Shown here piece by piece: positions 11,393 through 23,254 of a stretch of 64,000 nucleotides of DNA (position 1 is its first letter; each line of letters begins with the position of its first letter). The DNA is from Balaenoptera acutorostrata (Eukaryota; Chordata; Mammalia; Artiodactyla; Balaenopteridae). The DNA lies in contig NC_080078.1 in assembly GCF_949987535.1 (NCBI RefSeq), positions 27,300,942 through 27,364,941 of the forward strand, in the 5' to 3' direction. Under the pieces are notes generated by a model, which was not told the DNA's origin, searched no databases, and saw only the letters and a list, made by a program, of their open reading frames with translations. A program made the translations under genes and the position numbers.

Positions 11393-12948
11393 TGGACACT
11401 TCCTCGAGAAGCTTGGTTACCTTCTTAAGATAAAGTCCTGGAAAGGGAGAATGGGGGAAGCTACAATATGCAAATATCCTGAATTAGACCCAAAGGCATC
11501 ATTTAGGTCATTCCCTTCAGACTCAGTGGGTCTGGCTGTAGGAGTCACTAAACCAGCAGGTCAGCATGGGGACAGATGCACTGTAAACCAAACTAGTTTT
11601 CTTGAGATAATGTGCCTTTGGACTGTCGTGCACCACATTCTGGGGTTACATACTTAAAGTTTAAGTGAGTTATGGCTCCTGGTCCTCATCACACACACTG
11701 AAAAAAAAAAAACCAAAAAAAACAAAGCCAGGAATGGTACTGTACCTTATGAGATAGCCTGCCCCAGTCTCTGCTACCAGGTCGGGAGGGTACGGAAAGG
11801 GATCTTTCTTCTCCATTGCCACATCTTCCTTACTGAGGGATCTGAGTCCAAATGGGTCTCTTTGTGTCTGAAGTTTAAGCAACCAGGGGCGCAGATATTT
11901 GGTTGGTGTCCCTCCTTTGAGGGTGAGAGAGGTCCAAGATCTGCTCTTCGATCACCAATCCAAAATCAAACATCAAACACCTCCCCCAAACCATTATGAA
12001 AAACCACCACAAAACCAAATTTCTAAACATGCCTGGGTCTCCAGCCCACCCCAGCCCAGCAAACAAAAGTGGCTCACCTCTGAACTACAGAATCCCTTCC
12101 AGAACCAGAAGGAAAGGGAAAGGGATTTACGGTTTGTCTCAGAGTTGTAGGCTCTGGCTTGCCCCCAGGATGAGTCCATTATTTATTCTTAGAGACGGGA
12201 CTCGAATTAAACAAACAGTGCCTATAAATAGAGCGGGATACACTCAGCTCGGTGTCACTGGAAGGTCCTTTGCACAGGGACAGATGCGTTAAATGGATGT
12301 TCTCAGGTTACCCTGCTGGTACTACGTGGGGAAGGGTTGCCCTCGTTGTAAGCGTGGTTTAGGAGGGGGAGAAAAAGCGGGTGAGTCAGACATTGGGATT
12401 CGGCCCATCTCTGCCTTCTTCATCTCTTTTTCTAAACGCTCATTCACATCGTAACCGACAGGGAGCCACAGAGGAAGGAGGTCGCTCTGTAAACACCCTG
12501 GCCGGGCGCTTGGGCAGGTCCCCTCTGGGAATGGATCCTGGTGCAGGCTGTATTTGACAGAGCGTTCTGTTCTTTAGATTAGATTGCAAACTCCCTAAGG
12601 GAAGCGACCGAGTGCTCAGATTTCTTCTTGGTTTTCCCCATTCTGCCAAGTACAGGGATGACTAGGGTTTCAGACCTTGAGCCATGAATTAAAGGACCCT
12701 TTTTAAGCATGGCCAGCTTTATGGCACGGAGTATGCGTTCCAGGACTGGTGGGGCTTTGCTCTGAATTGCATTGAGCTGTGTGCTTGAAAGGTAATCACC
12801 TCTCCATGATAGACCAGTGGGGGTGGAAACATCTAGAATAACTGTGAATAAACATCAAGCAATGTCAAATCACTATAGTAACAACAAGAGCAACCATGGA
12901 TTCTGCATTTGGCCAGGTCATTTGAGACACTATTCTAATCAATTTGTA
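11393..12948. other. Unassigned, mostly unique sequence
   Basis: No named repeat and no exon recognised. It includes an A-rich run at 11700-11727. Confidence 0.45.
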
Positions 12949-13274
12949 GGGGCTTCCCTGGTGGCGCAGTGGTTAAGAATCCGCCTGCCAATGCAGGGGA
13001 CACGGGTTCGAGCCCTGGTCTGGGAAGATCCCACATGCCGCAGAGCAACTAAACCCGTGCGCCACAACTATTGAGCCTGAGATCTAGAGCCCCTGAGCCA
13101 CAACCACTGAAGCTCACGCTCCTAGAGCCCGTGCTGTGCAACAAGAGAAGCCACCGCAATGAGAAGCCCATGCACTGCAACAAAGAGTGGCCCCCGCTCG
13201 CTGCAACTAGAGAAAGCCCGCGCACAGAAACGAAGACCCAACGCAACCAAAAATGAAAAACAAAAAACAATAAT
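12949..13274 (+). mobile_element. CHR SINE
   Basis: Starts GGCTTCCCTGGTGGCGCAGTGG, with a B-box-like GGTTCGAGCCC, and ends in an A-rich tail. It abuts a reverse MIR. Confidence 0.93.
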
Positions 13275-13455
13275 AAGCGCTTTGTAAAAGCTCATGTAAG
13301 CTTTCCAAAAACCCTACGAGGTAGGGACCATTATTATCTCTCTTCTACAGACGAAGAAACGGAGGCACTAAGAGATTATGGCCCCTGCTCCAGGTCACAC
13401 AGCTGGTAAACTGGGATTGGAAGTCAGGCAGTTTAGCTCCAGAGCCTGGTCTCCT
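13275..13455 (-). mobile_element. MIR SINE (reverse)
   Basis: CCTACGAGGTAGGGACCATTATTATC ... GACGAAGAAACGGAGGCACTAAGAG ... GGTCACACAGCTGGTAAACTGG is the reverse complement of MIR. Confidence 0.85.
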
Positions 13456-14214
13456 GCGGTAGAAATTGAGTACTTGGAGTAAAATCTGTTGGTTATACCG
13501 CCTGGTGCTGGCCTAAGCCCATAACTCCCCATCAACATGGGACCCAGGACAGGCCAATGACAATGAATCTCAGGACTTCTGCTGGGCATGCGAGGATGAA
13601 GAGGTGCTTAATTTGCCTCTGGAGGGGAGGGCAGCCTCTGGCAGTCCCATGGCCGTCCCGCTGCACTGGGGGAGCCTGGATGAGAATGAAAACGGCACGG
13701 AGCAAAAGCAGAGCTGAAGAACAGAGCCTGCTGACATCATCTGAACCCTGAATCCAGCTGGACCTGATGCCGGAACCTACTCCTCAACTTTGCACTTTCA
13801 CGAGCCAATATTTTCCCTTTGCCGGGCAGGCCTGTCAGAGTTGATTTTCTCTCACTTGTTGTTGAGAGATCCCGCACTGAGAGACGCTGGCCCAGAAGAA
13901 AACATCATTTGGGTAAACTAACCTCCCAGTCCCATCCAGAAGTAAGAGCTAATCCTGCACTCCCTTTTCTCACCCTGTTGGTCTCTTCCAGAAACACATA
14001 CCATCCTGCGACCATGCACGTGCTCAATGGCTCCATTCTCCGTTTACTGAAATCCCAAATACTGCTTCCCTGCTGAGGCTTCCTCGGTCGCATCTCTCAG
14101 AATTACCTACAGCCTCACTTGGTTGTCATGATACGGAGCTTAGACACTTATTTAGCACTTACGTTATTCTGCCTTGCAATACAGTTAGCTATTTACAAGT
14201 CATTTGTTAACATT
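13456..14214. other. Unassigned sequence
   Basis: No recognised repeat or gene. Confidence 0.4.
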
Positions 14215-14460
14215 TATTGAAAGCTTCCTACATGTCATATCCTCAGCTAAGTGCTGGGGATTCCGGAGGAATAATATCAGCATGTATCTGAAATCTTTCT
14301 CAGGGCCGGGCACTGTGCTTAGCACTTCACATGCATCAATTATGCCATCACATCTCCTAAAAAACCCCCGCAAGGGAAGTACAAATAACATCTCCACTTT
14401 ACATGTAACAGGATGGTTCATTAGGAAGTTACGGAGAGATACAGAGATCAAATAGGTAGG
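14215..14460 (-). mobile_element. MIR SINE (reverse)
   Basis: GGGCACTGTGCTTAGCACTTCACATGC ... GCAAGGGAAGTACAAATAACATCTCC ... GGAAGTTACGGAGAGATA. Confidence 0.65.
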
Positions 14461-15131
14461 AAATTGCAAAGGGAGTTACCAGATGAAGATATAGATTTTC
14501 ACAGCAAATACTTTAGAATTAGGTTCACAACTCTAAACTCTCCAATTTCACAGGTCCCTAATCCACAAAGAGGATAAAAAAGAATCGACAGGTATTGAGA
14601 GAGGATTTTACGATGATGTTTTTGGGGGGTGAATACCATGTTGTCCTTCGCTTCCCAACGAACACACACGCAGAAGGTGGGCGTGTTTAACTCGTTCTTG
14701 CACCTCAAGTCTCGTGAGAGCAGCTTCTTCGAGATACTATGGAGAGTTTGCCAAGAGGTTCCTGTATCTGGGGAGATGGAGGCTATCCCCTGAGCAGTCC
14801 AGAGGGTGAGAGATGTGGCTAGAAAGCCAAGAAGAGGATGAGTATTTCCTAAAGACTGTCAATGGACCTCACAGGAGCGAGCTGACTGATGGATCATCTT
14901 AGATTTTGTCTCACAGGGTGGCTGAGAAGGGCAATGAGTCCTCATCAGAAGAGGCTGGAGATGAATCACCAGATTCTTGGGGGTGTGAAGGGGCTGGTGG
15001 TATGAGTTGCATTAAGCCATGCTGGGGACTCTCTAATACCCATGAACATGACCCTCGGCCATGACCCTGTGTGGTACCTAAGCATACCCAGAGGATGCAA
15101 CATCTTCTTTTGATTCTAATAGTCAAGTAAG
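14461..15131. other. Unassigned sequence
   Basis: No recognised repeat or gene. Confidence 0.4.
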
Positions 15132-15133
15132 TA

Positions 15134-15575
15134 CAGGCATACCTCGTTTTATTATATTTTGCAGATAATTGCATTTTTTACAAATTGAAGGTTTATGGCA
15201 ACCCTATGTTGAGCAAGTCTATCAGCACCATTTTTCCAACATTTGCTCACTTCGTGTCTCGGTGTCACACCTTGGTAATTCTCACAATAGTTTAAACCCT
15301 CCACCAGCAAAAAGATTATGACTTGCTGAAGGCTCAGATGATGGTTAGCATTTTTTAGCAATAAAGTATTTTAAAATTATGTGTGTATGTAAATTATGTA
15401 TGTACATTTTTTTAGACATAGTGCTATTGCACACTTAATAGACTACAGTATAGTGTACACATAACTTTTATATGCACTGGGAAACCAAAACAATTCATGT
15501 GACTCTCTTTAATGCAATATCGGCTTTACTGCCGTGGTCTGGAACCGAACCCACAATCTCTCTGAGGTCTGCCTT
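15134..15575 (+). mobile_element. Tigger-type (pogo) DNA transposon, internally deleted
   Basis: Begins CAGGCATACCTCGTTTTATTA and ends ...GAGGTCTGCCTT, flanked by TA at 15132-15133 and 15576-15577. It lacks any transposase frame. A second copy with the same architecture lies at 31458-31897. Confidence 0.8.
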
Positions 15576-15577
15576 TA

Positions 15578-16275
15578 CCTTCCTCCCCAACGCTTATTTG
15601 TCCTGAATTTTCTCTCTTCTACCCCCTTGTGTGTGTTTGTTGGGGGAAGATGGTGAGTGTCTATTTCCCTCTTCCCTGAAGGTCAGTAGCCCATTATGAT
15701 GGGTGGATGGAGGAAGAGGAAAAACAGGTTTATCTTTAAATATAGTGCGAAGTATTATTCATAATTGGATGGGACATTCTAATTTTGGAAATGAGACCAA
15801 TTTGTGACTTAGAAATCATAGGACTTAAAAAAAAACTACGAGTGAAAGGAAAGTCGTGGTTCCCCCCTGAAGTTTCCATCCAGTGCCAAGATAAGGACTT
15901 AATCCACTGAAACTGCAGAGAGATAAGAGGAGGCAAAACTAAAGTTGGCTTCGTGATCTCATCCCCTAAGTTCTCCTAGACAGAAGGCCAGGCAGGTTAA
16001 GTGACCTACTCAGGGTCCCAGAGCCAGTGAAAAAGGAAGAACCATGTTCTTAACCACATTATTAAATTATTTCCACCCTCAAGGAAATTACTCTCTCTTC
16101 TGTTCCTAACTGGCCTATTCTTATCCTATTCTGTTATTCATCATCTTCTTTTTGAATTCCCTTCCCCTTCCTCAACTTATCATAAATGGCCCTGGACCCG
16201 TGTTGACAGAGCAGGGCATGATCAGAGGTAGGTAAGGTCATCCAAAGACGACTTCAATCAAGAATATGATTCAAT
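15578..16275. other. Unassigned sequence
   Basis: No recognised repeat or gene. Confidence 0.4.
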
Positions 16276-16576
16276 AGGGGCTTCCCTGGTGGCACAGTGG
16301 TTAAGAATCAACCTGCCAATGCAGGGGACACGGGTTCGAGCCCTGGTCTGGGAAGATCCCACATGACGTGGAGCAACTAAGCCCATGAGCCACAACTACT
16401 GAGCCCTCGCGCCTACAGCCCATGCTCCGCAACAAGAGAAGCCACCTCAATGAGAAGCCCGTGCACCGCAACAAATAGTAGCCCCTGCTCGCTGCAACTA
16501 GAGAAAAGCCCAGGCACAGCAACAAAGCCCCAATGCAGCCAAAAATAAAATAAATAAAATAAATAAATTTTAAAAG
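16275..16576 (+). mobile_element. CHR SINE at a reused target site
   Basis: CHR SINE (GCTTCCCTGGTGGCACAGTGG ... AAATAAAATAAATAAAT). It is preceded by AAGAATATGATTCAA (16260-16274) and followed by a related copy, AAGAATATAACTCAG (16577-16591). Confidence 0.9.
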
Positions 16577-16591
16577 AAGAATATAACTCAG

Positions 16592-16778
16592 TAAACAACA
16601 AGGACCTACTGTATAGCACAGGGAACTATATTCAATATCTTGTAATAAGCTATAATGGAAAAGAATCTGAAAAAGAATATATATATATATATATATATAT
16701 CTGAATCACTTTGCTGTACACCTGAAACTAACACAGTATTGTAAATCAACTATAGTTCAATTAAAATTTTTTTCTAAA
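16592..16778 (+). mobile_element. L1 3' end, 5'-truncated
   Basis: L1 3' UTR (CCTACTGTATAGCACAGGGAAC ... ACACCTGAAACTAACACAG) with an internal (AT)n run at 16677-16700. A third copy of the target word, AAGAATAAGATTCAA, follows at 16779-16793. Confidence 0.9.
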
Positions 16779-16869
16779 AAGAATAAGATTCAAACACCAG
16801 CAAATCCCTGAGCACCAAATCTGGAGAGTTTCCTATTTCCATCTACCAAGTGCTTTGATGATGATTATG

Positions 16870-17090
16870 ATGATATTGGTATTATTAGCATGATCACTGA
16901 GACTCACTAAGTTCCAGGCACCAGGATGAGTGCTTTTTACATGCTTTCTGATTAAATCCTAGCAACCCCAAGCAATGGGTCCTCCTGTGTGTTAGCCTCA
17001 CTTACACAGGAGGGCACTGATGCTTGGAGGAGCACCTCACACAAGGATGCATAGGCAGCTAACAGAGCCAGATTTCAAACCAGGCCTGAT
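16870..17090 (-). mobile_element. MIR SINE (reverse)
   Basis: CCAGGCACCAGGATGAGTGCTTTTTACATGC ... CAAGCAATGGGTCCTCCTG ... GCAGCTAACAGAGCCAGATTTCAAACC. Confidence 0.75.
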
Positions 17091-17589
17091 ACTGGAGCTG
17101 CACTTCTAGCCAGGGTCCCTGGAACCTCACAGCCACCCTCCCCTCATGGCTGGGAGTTACCTGCAGGGAGTTTCCTGCTGCTATGCCCTGTTCACTAAAA
17201 TGGACCCTCTCACACTGTTTTTGTTGGTTTCCAATTAAAAAGTTTATTTGATCAGACCCAGTCACACAAGGCTGTCAGATCTTGAATTTTTTGAGAGCAA
17301 AAACATGGGGCGTGCTTGGGGGATGGGCAGAGGGATATGATTTGTAGTTATGAAGGTGGTGACAGGACTGAGGGTCTTCTCTACTATTCAGGACATGAGT
17401 ACATGGAACGTAGTCTAAGGCAGAAGCCAACATCCAGTAGAACTTGGTGACCACGATCTGGATCTCTCTAGACCTGTGATCTACCCCACTATGGGATCAA
17501 GAAAAACCAGTGCCAAAGTTTTTCACCTACTCCCACAGTGGGGATGTCTCCAAAAACTATTTATCAACACTATCTAGATGACAACTTTA
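17091..17589. other. Unassigned sequence
   Basis: No recognised repeat or gene. Confidence 0.4.
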
Positions 17590-17745
17590 GTGCAGTAGTT
17601 GAGAACACAGCCTTGGGAGTCAGATTGCCTTGGTTCAATTCATTAGCTATGCACCCTCCATCAAAGCACTTAGGTTCTGAACTTTGGTTTCCTAACCTGT
17701 AAAATGGTGATGTAATATCTTCTTCTTGGTATTTATGAAAGTCAT
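17590..17745 (+). mobile_element. MIR SINE
   Basis: GTGCAGTAGTTGAGAACACAGCC ... TTGGTTTCCTAACCTGTAAAATGGTG is MIR sense strand. Confidence 0.7.
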
Positions 17746-18120
17746 TAGTCTATTCACAAATATTCCAACTCCCTTTCCCCTCTAGGTACATGATAAAGTT
17801 ATTATTATATTTTTCATCCCCTTTGAAGTTAATCATGACTGTGTAATTTGCTGGCCAGCAAAATAAGAATGAAAGTGATTTCTCACTACCAGAGGAAGCT
17901 TTAAGAATTGATGTACAGTTTGATTTTTAACTTCAGGTGTTTCCAGTAGTCCCCACCCTGAGGGTCTTTGATGAGCACTGCCCCTCCTCCCAGTTCTAAT
18001 CACCACTGGATATGTAGCAGGAGGGAGAAATATATCTTTGTTGTCTTAAGCCAATGAAGTTTAAAGATTGTTTCTTACCACAGAATAACCTAGCCTATAC
18101 TGACTATTACAGGGTTGGTG
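17746..18120 (+). repeat. Old repeat, family uncertain
   Basis: The end (GTCTTAAGCCAATGAAGTTTAAAG ... AACCTAGCCTATACTGACTATTACAG) resembles the 3' end of an ancient mammalian repeat that I cannot name. Confidence 0.35.
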
Positions 18121-18149
18121 GGAGGATTAGATATTAAAAAAATGAAGTT

Positions 18150-18536
18150 TCACTAAGATACCTCTGTACACCCACAAGAATGGCTATAAACTAAAAGAGA
18201 GACAATAGCAAGTGCTAGCAATGATGTGGAGAAACTAGAATCCTTATATGTTGTTGGTAGGAATGTAAAATGGCGCAGCCACTTTGGAAAACAGTTTGCC
18301 AGTTTCTTAAAAATTTAATCATAAGCTTACTGTACAACTCAGCAACTGAACTCTTAAGTATCTTCCCCAAAGAAATGAAAATATATCTCTACACAAAGAC
18401 TTGTATTTGAATGTTCACAGCAGCATTATTTTATACCACAATAACTAAGAAGTTGGAACAATCCAAATGTCCGTTATACACAAATGTGTTATATCCATAC
18501 GATGGAATACTACTCAGCAATAAAAAAGGAACAAAA
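18150..18536 (+). mobile_element. Old L1 fragment (left part)
   Basis: L1 3' ORF2/UTR sequence: GCAAGTGCTAGCAATGATGTGGAGAAACT ... GGAATACTACTCAGCAATAAAAAAGGA. It is interrupted by a Tigger-type element and resumes at 19026. Confidence 0.85.
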
Positions 18537-18538
18537 TA

Positions 18539-19023
18539 CAGATGGTCCCCGACATGATGTTTGACTTGTGATTTTTCGATTTTACAGTGGTGCAAAACTG
18601 ATATGTATTCTGTAGAAACCATACTTCGAATTTTGAATTTTGACCTTTTCCTGGGCTAGTGATATGCAACATGATTCTCTTTCATGACGCTGGGCAGTGG
18701 CAGCGACCACAACTCCTGGTCAACCATGTTATCGTGGGGGTGAACAACAAATACACTTACAACTGTTCTGGACCCAGACAACCATTCTGTTTTTCACTTT
18801 CAGCACAGTATTCACTAAATTACATGAGATATTCAACACTTTACTATAAAATAGGCTTGGTGTTAGATTATTTTGCCCAGCTGTTGGTGAATATGTGTTC
18901 TGAGCATGTTTAAGCTAGGCCAGGCATGATGGTTGGCAGGTTAGGTGTATTAAATGAACTTTCCGCTTATGAGATTTTCAATTTATTGGGATGTAACCCC
19001 ACTGTAAAGTCAAGGAAGATCTG
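18539..19023 (-). mobile_element. MER2-like Tigger DNA transposon inserted in L1
   Basis: A 485-bp element beginning CAGATGGTCCCCGACATGATG and ending ...CAAGGAAGATCTG, with TA on both sides (18537-18538 and 19024-19025), as expected for pogo/Tigger elements. Removing it and one TA rejoins the L1 sequence. It has no transposase frame. Strand is by resemblance to the usual MER2 orientation. Confidence 0.85.
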
Positions 19024-19025
19024 TA

Positions 19026-19375
19026 CTGATATATGCTACCACATAGACAAATGTCAAAAACATTGCACTAAGTGAAAGAAGCCAAAAGCCAAAGACTACA
19101 TATTGCATGATTCAATTTCTATAAAATGTACAGAAAAGAGAAATTTGTAGAGAGGCAGAAAGTTCAGTGGTTGCCTGGGGCTGAGAGTGGGAGTGGGAAT
19201 TAACTGTACACACGTTTGAGGGAGTGTTGGGAAGGGATGGGATAGTCTAAAACTGGATTGTGATAATGACTGCACAGCTCTATTTATTTTCTGAAAATCA
19301 TTGAATTGTATGCTTACAATGGGTCAATCTTATGGTATGTAAATTCTATCCCACTAAAGCCATTAAGAAAAAACT
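19026..19375 (+). mobile_element. Old L1 fragment (right part)
   Basis: Continues the L1: CTGATATATGCTACCACATAGAC ... AGTGAAAGAAGCCAAAAGCC ... GTTGCCTGGGGCTGAG ... CTATCCCACTAAAGCC. Confidence 0.85.
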
Positions 19376-19815
19376 GAGCACAATATCTGGCACATGGGGA
19401 AAGCTCAGGAAATGTTTGTTATTATTCATCATTTTAGGGATGAAATGCTAGGACTGAACCTCTACAATGAATTAATTAGGAGTAAAGATTTGCACTTAGT
19501 GAAGAAGGGAGGTGTGGCGATTGGGGCTTGTCAGAGACCCCCATTCTTATACCCCCCCAATTTTGTATGTCCTCTATGCTGACCACCACCTGTAACAGGC
19601 CAGTGGATACTTACACTGTCCTGCACCAAGTTCCACCTGGATACCAGGGGTCAGGGTCAGGTATCCTAGCCCCAGACCATTGCTGTCCTCTGCTGACATT
19701 CCAGGATGCCTTGAAACTGAGCCTTTTCAAGATGCTACAAGCAGACTTAACCTGGTCTGGCTGAAAAGTGTTTCACTCCCCATTGCACCCTATCCTCAAA
19801 CCTGTATTGTCAACA
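19376..19815. other. Unassigned sequence
   Basis: No recognised repeat or gene. Confidence 0.4.
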
Positions 19816-20041
19816 ACAATTCCCTGGTGGTGCAGTGGTTAAGACTCTGCGCTCCCAATGCAGGGGGCCCAGGTTCAATCCCTGGTCAGGGAACTAGATC
19901 CCACATGCATGCTGCAACTAAGAGTTCACATGCCACAACTAAAGAGCCAGCAAGCCACGACTAAAGGAGCTGGCGAGCCACAACTAAGGAGCATGCCTGC
20001 CGCAACTAAGACCTGGTACAACCAAAAAAAAAAAAAAAAAG
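19816..20041 (+). mobile_element. Older CHR-1-like SINE
   Basis: Differs from the common CHR copies: TTCCCTGGTGGTGCAGTGGTTAAGACTCTGCGCTCCCAATGCAGG, then CAGGTTCAATCCCTGGTCAGGGAACTAGATCCC, repeated GCCACAACTAA modules and an A16 tail. It matches the older CHR-1 type shared more widely among whales and hippos. Confidence 0.8.
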
Positions 20042-20267
20042 TTGGAGTGGGAGAAGGGCAGGAAACCTGCCTGGTACACACAGTTGTCTGTCAAGCGCAG
20101 CTGTAGCATTTGCAGACCAGCTGATGAAACTCCAAACAATTATGACTTAGGCCTTAGGGCTCCCCAGATAAGACAAAACTGATTCAGAGAGGCCTTGAAT
20201 CCTAGTGGGTTAAAGTTTGAAGGGTCACAGTTACAGTATCACTGATGGAAAGATGGAGTCCAGCCCT

Positions 20268-20599
20268 TCACTAGTCTGTTCAGGCTGCTATAACAGAATA
20301 TCACAGATCGGGTGGCTGATAAGTAACAAAAATGTATTGCTGACAATTCTGGAGGCTGGGAAGTCCAAGATCAAAGTGCTGGCAGATTTTGTGTCTGTGA
20401 GGACCCACTTTCTAGTTCATAGATTGTCATCTTCTCATTGTAACCTCACATGGTGGAAAGGGTGAGGGAGCTCTCTGGGGCCTCTTTTATAAGGGCACTA
20501 ATCCCACTCATGAGGGCTCCACCCTCATGACTAATCACCTCCCCAAGGCCCTGCCTTCTAATACCCTCACAGTTGGGGTTAGGTTTCAAACTATGACTT
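20268..20599 (-). mobile_element. MaLR-type LTR (MLT1/MST group), first part
   Basis: Reverse LTR: AGTCTGTTCAGGCTGCTATAAC ... CTCTGGGGCCTCTTTTATAAGGGC ... TAATCACCTCCCCAAGGCCC. It is interrupted by a SINE and ends near 20998 (TTTAGTCTCTAGCA). Confidence 0.8.
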
Positions 20600-20958
20600 T
20601 TTTTTTAAACTTATTTATTTAATTTATTTATTTTTGGCTGCATTGGGTCTTCGTTGCTGTGCGCTAGCTTTCTGTAGTTGTGGCGAGCAGGGGCTACACT
20701 TCGTTGCAGTGCACAGGTTTCTCATTGCAGTGGCCTCTCTCATTGCAGAGCACGGGCTCTAGGCACGTGGGTTTCAGTAGTTGTGGCCCACGGGCTCAGT
20801 AGTTGTGGCTCGCAGGCTCTAGAGTGCAGGCTCAGTAGCTGTGGCGCACAGGCTTAGTTGCTCCGTGGCATGTGGGATCTTCCCGGGCCAGGGATCGAAC
20901 CCATGTCCCCTGCATTGGCAGGTAGATTCTTAACCACTGTGCCTCCAGGGAAGCCCCC
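20600..20958 (-). mobile_element. CHR SINE (reverse) nested in the MaLR LTR
   Basis: Poly(T) and ATTTATTTATTT at the left, GGGATCGAACCC B-box complement, and CCAGGGAAGCC at the right. The duplication AACTATGACTT is at 20589-20599 and 20959-20969. Confidence 0.95.
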
Positions 20959-20998
20959 AACTATGACTTAAGGGATATAAACATTTAGTCTCTAGCAA
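20959..20998 (-). mobile_element. MaLR-type LTR, remainder
   Basis: Short remainder of the same LTR beyond the SINE (AAGGGATATAAACATTTAGTCTCTAGCA). Confidence 0.6.
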
Positions 20999-21239
20999 CT
21001 AGAGACCACCATGGCTCTTTGGTTAGCATTCGGCAGGGAGCAACAGTAGAAAAGAGATAATGTGTATAGCAGCAGCATCTGAACAACTGGCATTTTGGAC
21101 CCATAGCCAGGTCCCCAACAGAGAAATGTGGTTTTGATCTCTTCTATTTCCAGGCCCTCAGTCCTAGCTACGACATTCTTACAGTGCACCCATCTCTCTG
21201 GCTACTCACTGGAGAAAAGATAAGGCTTAAGTGGTTTTG

Positions 21240-21895
21240 TTATTCAATAAAAATGAAAATAAAAAGAGCAATTAACTAAACAACTGAGATAAAAACTAAT
21301 AAATCTAAGGACGGTAGAAGGAAATAAGGAAAGATAAAAGCAGACATAAGCAAATTAGAAAACAAAAACGATAGGATTGGTAAGATAAATTAAAAAACTA
21401 ACTCTTTTAAAAGACCAATAAAACAGACAATCCTCTGGCAAGGTTACATGAGAAGAAAAGAAAAAATGCAAGTAAATAGCCCTAGAAATATGAAAGGGAT
21501 GAGAAACAAAGACATGAAAGAAGATTACAGTTAAAAGTACGCTCTGTTCAAATTTATACTAATAAAATATTAACCAAAATAAGACAATATAATCCACTCA
21601 AGAAGAGGTAGAAAAATTCAAGACAAAAAAAATCACAGAAGAAGCTGATAAAGAGCTTTCTGCAACTTTGCTGAAATGCGAACTCAGATGATTTGGGTGG
21701 GGGTGGGTGAGTGGGCAAATTCTGTCAAACCTTAAGGGAAGAGAGAATTCCTAGCTGGTTCCAGAGCATAAAAAATGTTTAAAAGTGTCCCAGATGATTT
21801 TACAAACTAACCCAGCTTTGGTAACCAAATCCTGAGAAGAGAGAAAAAGAGACAGAGACAGAAAACAAGAGCCTTAGACCAAACTTATTTAGGGA
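21240..21895 (+). mobile_element. Old, heavily diverged L1 ORF2 fragment
   Basis: A-rich L1-like sequence (AAGATAAATTAAAAAACTAACTCTTTTAAAAGACC ... AAATTCAAGACAAAAAAAATCACAG). The frame is destroyed. Confidence 0.6.
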
Positions 21896-22332
21896 TAGTA
21901 TACTGGGTTGACTAGTGTCACCCCAAAATCCATATCTGCCTGGAACCTCAGAACGTGACCTTAACTGGAAATAGGGTCTTTGTAGATGTAATTATTAAGA
22001 TGATATCATACTGGATTAGGGTGCACCCTAAATCCGGTGACTGCGATCCTTCTAAGAAGAGGGGAGGACACACAGAGATACACTCGGAAGGAGAAGGGCA
22101 TGTGAGGATGAAGGCAGAGACTGGAAGGATGTAGCTACGTACAAGTCAATGAATGCAAATGCCAGCAGCCACAAGGAGCTGGGAAGATTCTCCCCTGGAG
22201 CCTCTGGAGGGAGCATGGCCCCAACGACACCTGGATTCCCAACTTCTGGAACTGAGAGAGAATAAAGTTCTGTTGTTTTAAGCCACCCATTTTGTGGTGC
22301 TTTGTTATGGCAGCTCTCAGAGACTAAGACAG
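21896..22332 (+). mobile_element. MaLR-type LTR (solo)
   Basis: Sense LTR: GTGACCTTAACTGGAAATAGGGTCTTTGTAGATGTAATTA ... TGAGAGAGAATAAAGTTCTGTTGTTTTAAGCCACCCA ... GACTAAGACA. It includes a TGTTGTTTTAAGCCAC end module and an AATAAA. No internal retroviral sequence accompanies it. Confidence 0.85.
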
Positions 22333-22867
22333 ATAGGGATGCAGGTATTTTTCTATTTCTTTGGTCATTTGAGTCATTTTGAAAGGGAAGAGAATATATG
22401 GGCTGAATTTACTATCTGGGAAACAAATGAATACAGAAGTCCCTACATTGCTTCCTCTTGTGGGTCTACCCTGGTGGTCTCATGATCACCTGGAGGACTT
22501 AGACTCAGCAATACTTTTTCCCCAAGCAATTATGGGACCTGGAGCAAGAGTTTGAAGGGAGGCCCGTATACCATATGGCCAGAGTGATTAAGAGATATAA
22601 GTAAGCAAACTGTGCTTAAAAATTGTTGCACTTCTACTTTGATGGATATACTTTTATAACCACTTGGGAAGCCAAGTTTCAACTGAGAATTCTCCCAGTG
22701 TCCTTGGCATTCTAAGATATTATTGAGTGGCATAAGGACAGTTGAACACCCTTTCCTCATGGTCCCCAGCTCCGTCCTACATCATAACGGGCCTATGGGA
22801 ATACTGTGGACATTTCAGCCCACTTGTCCAAGCTTTGTCCACCCTCCACACAATCAGCTGTTCCTGG
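22333..22867. other. Unassigned sequence
   Basis: No recognised repeat or gene. Confidence 0.4.
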
Positions 22868-23238
22868 GACTTCCCTGGTGGCGCAGTGGTTGAGAATCCT
22901 CCTGCCAGTGCAGGGGACATGGGTTCGAGCCCTGGTCCGGGAAGATCCCACATGCCATGAAGCAGCTAAGCCTGTGTGCCACAACTACTGAGCCTGCGCT
23001 CTAGAGCCCGCGAGCCACAACTACTGAGCCTGCATGCCACAACTACTGAAGCCCGTGTGCCTAGAGCCTGTGCTCTGCAACAATAGAAGCCACTGCAATG
23101 AGAAGCCTGCGCACTGCAACAAAGAGTAGCCCCCGTTCGCCACAACTAGAGAAAGCCCGCACACAGCAATGCAGCCAAAAATAAATAACTAAATAAATAA
23201 ATATTTAAAAATTAAAAAAAACAAATGCAGAAAAAAAA
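22868..23238 (+). mobile_element. CHR SINE (long form) with target-site duplication
   Basis: Long-form CHR SINE with repeated GCCACAACTACTGA modules. It is flanked by diverged copies of AATCAGCTGTTCCTGG (22852-22867) and AATCAGTTGTCCTTGG (23239-23254). Confidence 0.93.
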
Positions 23239-23254
23239 AATCAGTTGTCCTTGG

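Noticed and set aside
12200..12260. TATAAATA-like promoter (CCTATAAATAGAGC)
   Set aside because: An isolated match with no downstream gene. Such words are frequent by chance in AT-rich DNA.
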